64,000 bases of DNA from an uncultured Clostridia bacterium (GTDB lineage Bacteria; Bacillota; Clostridia; Christensenellales; UBA1242), in contig CAKVGK010000001.1 in assembly GCA_934747385.1 (NCBI GenBank), forward strand, positions 124,001-188,000. The letters run 5' to 3'. The translations under genes and the position numbers were made by a program. The notes beneath the pieces were generated by a model. The model was not told the DNA's origin, ran no database searches, and saw only the letters and a list, made by a program, of their open reading frames with translations. Shown in pieces: positions 59,401-64,000 of this stretch; the first letter of the stretch is position 1, and each line of letters opens with the position of its first letter.

Positions 59401-61554
59401 CTAGTCAATTCCCTTCATAGTGAGTGAAATACGTTTCTTTTGAAGGTCAACTGACAGAATTTTAACCTTAACTTTTTGTCCAACTTTAAGCACTTCACTA
59501 GGATGGCTTATGTACGCGTTGCTGATTTGAGAAATGTGAACCAAACCATCTTGGTGAACACCAATGTCAACAAAGGCACCAAAGTCAATAACATTGCGCA
59601 CAACGCCGTCAAGCACCATGTCTGGCTTAAGGTCTTCCATTGAAAGAATATCGCTTCTGAGCTCTGGCAATGGCATGTCTTCACGAATATCACGGCCAGG
59701 TTTTAACAATTCCTTAACAATATCTTGCAAAGTTGGCACACCAACGCCAATTGCATCAGCAACTGCTTGCTCGCCTTTTTTGTCAATCAAACTTGGTAGC
59801 AGAGTAAGTCCGCCAGTTTTAATTTGCTCATCGCTCAAACTAAACAATGCAAGCAACTTTTTAACAGCGTCATAACTTTCAGGGTGAACGGCAGTGTTGT
59901 CCAAAATATTGTCGCCGTCAGTAATGCGCAAGAAGCCTGCACATTGTTCGTAGGCTTTTGGCCCCATCTTTTTAACATTCATAAGTTCGCTGCGGTCGTT
60001 GATATGTTTAACTTGGCTGCGATAATCCACAATATTTTCAGCAAGTGAACCAGAAATGCCAGAAACATAACTAAGCAGGCTAACAGACGCAGTGTTCAAG
60101 TCTACGCCAACACTGTTAACACAATCTTCAACAGTGTTTGAAAGCACTTCTGTCAAACGGTTTTGTGGCATATCGTGTTGATATTGTCCCACGCCGATTG
60201 ATTTAACATCAATTTTGATAAGTTCTGCAAGCGGATCCTGCAATCTGCGGGCAATTGAAACCGCACTGCGCAAATTTACGTCATAATCTGGGAACTCTTT
60301 TGCAGCAAGTTTGGATGCACTATAAACTGACGCGCCAGCCTCGTTAACCATTGCGTAACTAACTTTGCGTGGGCAAGTTTTAATCAAATCCGCCACCAAA
60401 ATTTCACTCTCTTTGCTTGCAGTGCCGTTGCCAATTGCAATAATGTCAACATTGTTGCGAACAATCATCTCAGTTAATTTTTTCTTTGCTTCTTCAACCT
60501 TGTTTTGTGGAGGGGTTGGGTGCACAACAGCTGTGTCTAGCACGTCACCTTTTGTGTCAATAACTGCAATTTTGCAGCCGTTGTAATAACCTGGGTCATA
60601 ACCCATGATAACATTGTTTTTAAGAGGTGCTTGAAGCAATAAAGGTTTCAAATTCACTTCAAACATTTTGATTGCTTGCTCATTTGCGCGGTCAGTCAAA
60701 GCACGGCGACATTCGTTTTCAAGAGATGGGAACAACAATCTGTCGTAACTGTCTTGAATAATGTCAAGCATAATTTGGTCTGTAAATTCGTTTTCCTTTT
60801 TGTAAGCTTTTTCAATTTCAGTGATTGTAAGTTTTGGGTTGATTTCAATGTCAACTTTCAAACAATCTTCCTTTTCGCCACGGTTAAGCGCCAAAATGCG
60901 GTGGCTTGGAAGTTTTGCCACTTCGCCAGAAAAGTCTTTATAGTTTTCGTAGGTCTTGTTTGTGTCCTTTTCTTCGTCCCAAACAGCCTTAATTTGTGCC
61001 TTTTTGGCAATGACTTCACGCAGGGTTTTGCGCAAAGCAGCATCATCGCTTATACGTTCGGCAATAATGTCTTTCGCACCCGCAATTGCTTCTTCAACGT
61101 TTTTAACGCCTTTTTCTTCGCTTACATAATCTTTTGCAATTTCTTCAACTGGGCAAGTTATATCTTGTGCTTGAATTGCGTCAGCAAGTGGTTCAAGTCC
61201 TTTTGCAATTGCCACTGTTGCCCTTGTTTTACGTTTTGGCTTGTAAGGTCTATAAATATCTTCCACTTCAGTGAGAGTGAGCGCATTTTCAAGTGCCAAA
61301 GCAATTTCGTCTGTCCACTTTTCTTGCTCTCTAATCACTTTTTCAACTTTTTCTTTTTCCTTGTTCAAGTTGCGCAAATAGATGAGCCTATCGGCAAAAT
61401 CACGCAAAACTTGGTCATCACATGCACCGTGCGCTTCTTTACGATAACGCGCAATGAATGGGATTGTGTTACCTTCATCAATCAAATTGATGATATTTTC
61501 GGCATACACTTCTTTCAAATTAAACTCGTATGCCAATTGTTTTGTTAAGTCCAT
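59401..61554 (-). CDS. tex: Transcription accessory protein Tex
   Basis: The 717-residue protein has the Tex N-terminal helical region (GNTIPFIARYRKEAHGACDD), a YqgF-like RNase H fold (NVIMGYDPGYYNGCKIAVID), HhH repeats (LLSYVSGISGSLAENIVDYR) and a C-terminal S1 domain (GVVRNVIDFGAFVDIGVHQD). It is a nucleic-acid-binding protein connected with transcription and RNA processing. Full length, monocistronic. Confidence 0.96.
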   Translation of the reverse strand: MDLTKQLAYEFNLKEVYAENIINLIDEGNTIPFIARYRKEAHGACDDQVLRDFADRLIYLRNLNKEKEKVEKVIREQEKWTDEIALALENALTLTEVEDIYRPYKPKRKTRATVAIAKGLEPLADAIQAQDITCPVEEIAKDYVSEEKGVKNVEEAIAGAKDIIAERISDDAALRKTLREVIAKKAQIKAVWDEEKDTNKTYENYKDFSGEVAKLPSHRILALNRGEKEDCLKVDIEINPKLTITEIEKAYKKENEFTDQIMLDIIQDSYDRLLFPSLENECRRALTDRANEQAIKMFEVNLKPLLLQAPLKNNVIMGYDPGYYNGCKIAVIDTKGDVLDTAVVHPTPPQNKVEEAKKKLTEMIVRNNVDIIAIGNGTASKESEILVADLIKTCPRKVSYAMVNEAGASVYSASKLAAKEFPDYDVNLRSAVSIARRLQDPLAELIKIDVKSIGVGQYQHDMPQNRLTEVLSNTVEDCVNSVGVDLNTASVSLLSYVSGISGSLAENIVDYRSQVKHINDRSELMNVKKMGPKAYEQCAGFLRITDGDNILDNTAVHPESYDAVKKLLALFSLSDEQIKTGGLTLLPSLIDKKGEQAVADAIGVGVPTLQDIVKELLKPGRDIREDMPLPELRSDILSMEDLKPDMVLDGVVRNVIDFGAFVDIGVHQDGLVHISQISNAYISHPSEVLKVGQKVKVKILSVDLQKKRISLTMKGID

Positions 61555-61757
61555 TTTCTTTTCCTTTTAAATATAGTTGTAATACAAATTTGTTGCGTAC
61601 TCAAACAATTGTTCGCATCAAACACCTTAATTATAGCAAACCTGCGCCGCAAAAACAAACAAATTTGAAAGCACTTTACAACTTTTTTGTGAGATTTGGC
61701 ATAGCTTTTATCAACTTTTACACTCTTTAATTTAATGCAAAAATTTTGCTAAAAATA

Positions 61758-61786
61758 TTGACAATTTGTTTTTATTCTTATATAAT
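61758..61786 (+). promoter_or_regulatory. Promoter of the rplM-rpsI operon
   Basis: TTGACA (61758-61763) and TATAAT (61781-61786) are separated by 17 bases: a perfect consensus promoter. Confidence 0.88.
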
Positions 61787-61792
61787 AGTTAG

Positions 61793-61934
61793 GTATTGCA
61801 CGTTAGGTGCGATTTTTCCTGCCACACGGGAAGGCTCGCCTTAACATTGACCTGAACGCGAAATAAGGTCACAAACTCCAAGCAAAACTTGGGCTATCAC
61901 AACATAAAATTTTATTTTTATAAGGAGAAATACA
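61793..61934 (+). promoter_or_regulatory. Structured leader of rplM (probable L13 leader)
   Basis: The 140-nt leader contains paired blocks: GCACGTTAGGTGC, CACACGGGAAGGCTCGCC, GACCTGAACGCGAAATAAGGTC and CCAAGCAAAACTTGGG. Gram-positive rplM genes have a known autoregulatory leader bound by L13; the pairing here fits that idea. Confidence 0.6.
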
Positions 61935-62372
61935 ATGCGTACAATTATGGCAAACAACGCCACCGTTGAAAAGAAATGGTACATCATTGATGCAGAAGGC
62001 AAAGTTCTTGGCCGTGTTGCAGCAGAAGCAGCAAGTCTTCTTCGTGGCAAACACAAAGCAACCTTCACACCAAATGTTGACTGCGGTGACAATGTTATTA
62101 TTATAAACAGCGACAAACTTGTTTTAACAGGCAAAAAGGAAGAACAAAAATACTTCAAACGTTACTCTGGCTATCAATCTGGTTTGAAATTGATTCAATA
62201 CAAGAAAATGATGGCTGAACAAAGCGACGTTGCTTTGATGAGAGCAATCAAAGGTATGCTTCCAAAAAATAGTTTGGGTCGCACTATGGCAACACACTGC
62301 CATATCTACAAAGGTGCTGAACACGTAAATCAAGCACAAAAACCTGAAATCTGGAACGGAGGTAAAAACTAA
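61935..62372 (+). CDS. rplM: Ribosomal protein L13
   Basis: The 145-residue protein has WYIIDAEGKVLGRVAAEAAS, FTPNVDCGDNVIIIN, and the late GMLPKNSLGRTMATHCHIYK. It binds 23S rRNA early in large-subunit assembly. It is followed by rpsI with a one-base overlap. Confidence 0.97.
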   Translation: MRTIMANNATVEKKWYIIDAEGKVLGRVAAEAASLLRGKHKATFTPNVDCGDNVIIINSDKLVLTGKKEEQKYFKRYSGYQSGLKLIQYKKMMAEQSDVALMRAIKGMLPKNSLGRTMATHCHIYKGAEHVNQAQKPEIWNGGKN

Positions 62373-62884
62373 TGGCAGAAGAAGTTGTAGAAAAGAAAGT
62401 TAGAACACCAAGAACAAAAAAAGTTGCAGACACTGCAGAAAAAGAAGTTAAAGCAACAAAAACAGTTAAAAAAGCCCCAGCAAAAACAAAGGCTAAAGCA
62501 CAAGAATTTTTGGGCACAGGCCGCAGAAAATGCTCTGTTGCTCGTGTTCGCTTAACAACTGGCACAGGCTCAATCAAAGTTAATGGTGAAGAATTGAAAG
62601 AATACTTTGACCTTGACACTCTTATCACAATCGTTAAACAACCTTTGGTTTTAACAGAAACTGAAGGCAATGTAGACATTGTTGCCAACATTTATGGCGG
62701 CGGCAAAGCTGGTCAAGCAGGCGCTCTTCGTCTTGGCATCACACGTGCTTTGATGGAATATCGTCCAGAACTTCGTGCTGAACTTAAAAAAGCTGGTTTT
62801 GTAACTCGTGACGCTCGTAAGAAAGAACGTAAAAAATACGGTTTACACAAAGCTCGTAAAGCTCCACAATTCAGTAAGCGTTAA
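62372..62884 (+). CDS. rpsI: Ribosomal protein S9 with a basic N-terminal extension
   Basis: The 170-residue protein has the S9 core from about residue 48: GTGRRKCSVARVRL, NIYGGGKAGQAGALRLGI, and the C-terminal KYGLHKARKAPQFSKR that reaches the P site. About 45 residues before it are Lys/Ala/Thr-rich (KATKTVKKAPAKTKAKAQ), which is longer than the usual 130-residue S9. The overlap with rplM is the classic operon. Confidence 0.97.
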   Translation: MAEEVVEKKVRTPRTKKVADTAEKEVKATKTVKKAPAKTKAKAQEFLGTGRRKCSVARVRLTTGTGSIKVNGEELKEYFDLDTLITIVKQPLVLTETEGNVDIVANIYGGGKAGQAGALRLGITRALMEYRPELRAELKKAGFVTRDARKKERKKYGLHKARKAPQFSKR

Positions 62885-62923
62885 GCCGAACCTTGTGTTG
62901 CTTACAATTCAAAATTACAAAGC

Positions 62924-62953
62924 AAAAAATCCACATTTCTGTGGATTTTTTTA
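62924..62953 (+). terminator. Terminator after rpsI
   Basis: AAAAATCCAC and GTGGATTTTT pair around ATTTCT and end in T. Confidence 0.88.
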
Positions 62954-63061
62954 TATAGTAAATTAGCAATAAAAATCTGTCATATTAACAAAACATATTA
63001 TTGTACTATAAAAAGTATATTAAAATTGGGAATCTAAATGCTTTATCTCTAAATATCAAAT

Positions 63062-63184
63062 AAAAAAGAGAGATGTTGATTTACGCTCGAAAACACAAAT
63101 CTTCTAAGAACGTGTGTGTTGGACTTTCCAACTGATTGCGTTCAAACTATTGTGTTTTTTTTGGAGCATAGAACTATCTCTCTT
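63062..63184 (-). ncRNA. Rod-like structured RNA candidate
   Basis: Nested pairs form a single long rod: AAGAGAGAT with ATCTCTCTT at the ends, then GCTC/GAGC, AAAACACAA/TTGTGTTTT, GAACG/CGTTC and an apical GTTGGA/TCCAAC. On the minus strand the closing stem runs into six T, like an intrinsic terminator; the plus strand has no such tail. Size and shape recall 6S-like RNA, but I cannot match its conserved bubble. The rest of 62954-63366 is AT-rich, with one TGTAAGG/CCTTACA hairpin at 63190. Confidence 0.5.
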
Positions 63185-63366
63185 GTGTGTAAGGGGTTGC
63201 CTTACATTATTAATATGTGTGCAAAATTTTAAAATATTCACAGAATCCAAAACTTTTTTTAAAATTTTAAAAACCTAAATATTGTTAAAAAATAACAAAT
63301 AAATTATAAAAATATCATTTATTTAATTAAAAATAACTATTTTTTTAATATTTTTTAAATATTTAA

Positions 63367-64000
63367 TTAATTTTTTTGTTTTTTATTTTTTTTAATTAAA
63401 ATAATTACAATATTACCAATTAATACCACGTCAATAATCAACACAATTATTCGATAATCGAAAATAAAACCTGAAACAACATATTGACCCGTGAGCAGAC
63501 TTAAATCATAATTTTTGCCAACCGCAAACATTATGTTGCCAGACGCATCGGTGCGAACAATGTTGGCATTCACATTGCTTAGTCTTTCAATTGTTTCTTC
63601 GTTAGGGTGCCCATATCTGTTCCCACTGGAGATGATTGCATATTTAGGTGTTGTGCAAGCCAAGAATTCTTCACAACTTGAATATTTGCTGCCGTGATGG
63701 CCCACTTTTAAAACGTCAATGTCAAGTTCATCGCCGTAAAGTGCCACATATTGTTTTTCTGCTTTCGCTTCAATGTCGCCTGTGAATAAAAATGTTTTTC
63801 CATAAAATTCTAACTTAATCAAAGGACAAGTGTTATTCATGTCGGTATATGCCAAAGGTGGAAATAATTTAAGCGTAAAATTGTCTTGAATTTCAATTTC
63901 TTTATTGAACTTTTCAATCGAACAATTTTCTTTATCAACAAGCCCCTGCACCTTCTTAAAAGTTTCTGTTTCACCGTCCAACATAGGCATATAAATTGTT
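63367..64000 (-). CDS. ComEC/Rec2-like metallo-beta-lactamase fold protein (5' end cut by window edge)
   Basis: The frame enters from the right edge. It contains FLFTGDIEAKAEKQYVALYG, DVLKVGHHGSKYSSCEEFL and YAIISSGNRYGHPNEETIER, as in the C-terminal hydrolase part of ComEC/Rec2 proteins. A C-terminal membrane helix (IIVLIIDVVLIGNIVIILI) and a lysine tail follow. In ComEC this domain processes DNA on import. The membrane anchor at the far C-terminus is unusual. The N-terminal part is out of view. Confidence 0.78.
   Translation of the reverse strand, partial: TIYMPMLDGETETFKKVQGLVDKENCSIEKFNKEIEIQDNFTLKLFPPLAYTDMNNTCPLIKLEFYGKTFLFTGDIEAKAEKQYVALYGDELDIDVLKVGHHGSKYSSCEEFLACTTPKYAIISSGNRYGHPNEETIERLSNVNANIVRTDASGNIMFAVGKNYDLSLLTGQYVVSGFIFDYRIIVLIIDVVLIGNIVIILIKKNKKQKN

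Noticed and set aside
60676..61548. Plus-strand frame of 290 codons opposite tex
   Set aside because: Tex motifs are continuous on the minus strand; the plus-strand product is Phe/Cys-rich and typical of a shadow frame.

Overview
The window is AT-rich DNA that uses the standard genetic code (genes end in TAA, TAG and TGA, and TGA is a true stop in several). It looks like an uncultured low-GC Bacillota, probably a gut Clostridia-type lineage. Evidence: SpmA/SpmB, a Spo0A-type DNA-binding domain, S-box riboswitches in front of metK, LexA and WYL regulators and Gram-positive ribosome binding sites. The genus cannot be named from sequence alone.

Region 1 (1 to about 17.5 kb) is the left-reading core of a cos-type tailed prophage that continues past the left edge. 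In transcription order it holds a LexA-like repressor with a dyad operator, small regulators, a SNF2 helicase gene split by an HNH endonuclease, a putative ssDNA-binding protein, a primase-helicase, an iteron-like origin, a VRR-NUC nuclease, a sigma-like late regulator and an HNH nuclease. A candidate cos region follows, then TerS, two DNA methyltransferases, an S-adenosylmethionine synthetase under its own SAM riboswitch, TerL and the HK97-type portal. A conserved element of about 45 nt recurs at three gene junctions.

Region 2 (17.6 to 31.7 kb) is a ten-gene operon, also left-reading: PLD-SNF2 helicase, DUF4391 protein, HEPN protein, Type III Mod, coiled-coil zinc-ribbon protein, second Type III Mod, two-TM membrane protein, Type III Res, and two further small genes before a strong terminator. 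Between this operon and a divergent small serine recombinase lie two 26-bp imperfect palindromes in inverted orientation with complementary 2-bp cores. They enclose an extended -10 promoter. I read this as a candidate invertible promoter switching a dual-specificity Type III restriction/HEPN defence operon; it is the most interesting object here.

Region 3 (32.6 to 37.2 kb) holds a four-gene operon (small membrane protein, WYL regulator, stand-alone FtsK-gamma winged helix, membrane coiled-coil protein), a complete rarA and a winged-helix protein. The element ends inside the chromosomal rarA, which is truncated at 37.2 kb; the complete rarA may compensate.

Region 4 (37.2 to 64 kb) is host chromosome: rarA fragment, gapA, a papain-like amidase, tRNA-Ser, a riboswitch-controlled metK operon, DUF308 and MFS membrane proteins, an InlB-repeat surface protein flanked by dispersed repeats, polA, tRNA-Leu with a duplicated 5' half, a degenerate Rho paralogue facing an Xre regulator across TTGTACAA operators, an ArsP_2-type permease, a MazF pair, spmAB, a Spo0A C-domain protein, a TasA-like protein, tex, rplM-rpsI, a rod-like RNA candidate and the 3' end of a ComEC-like hydrolase gene.
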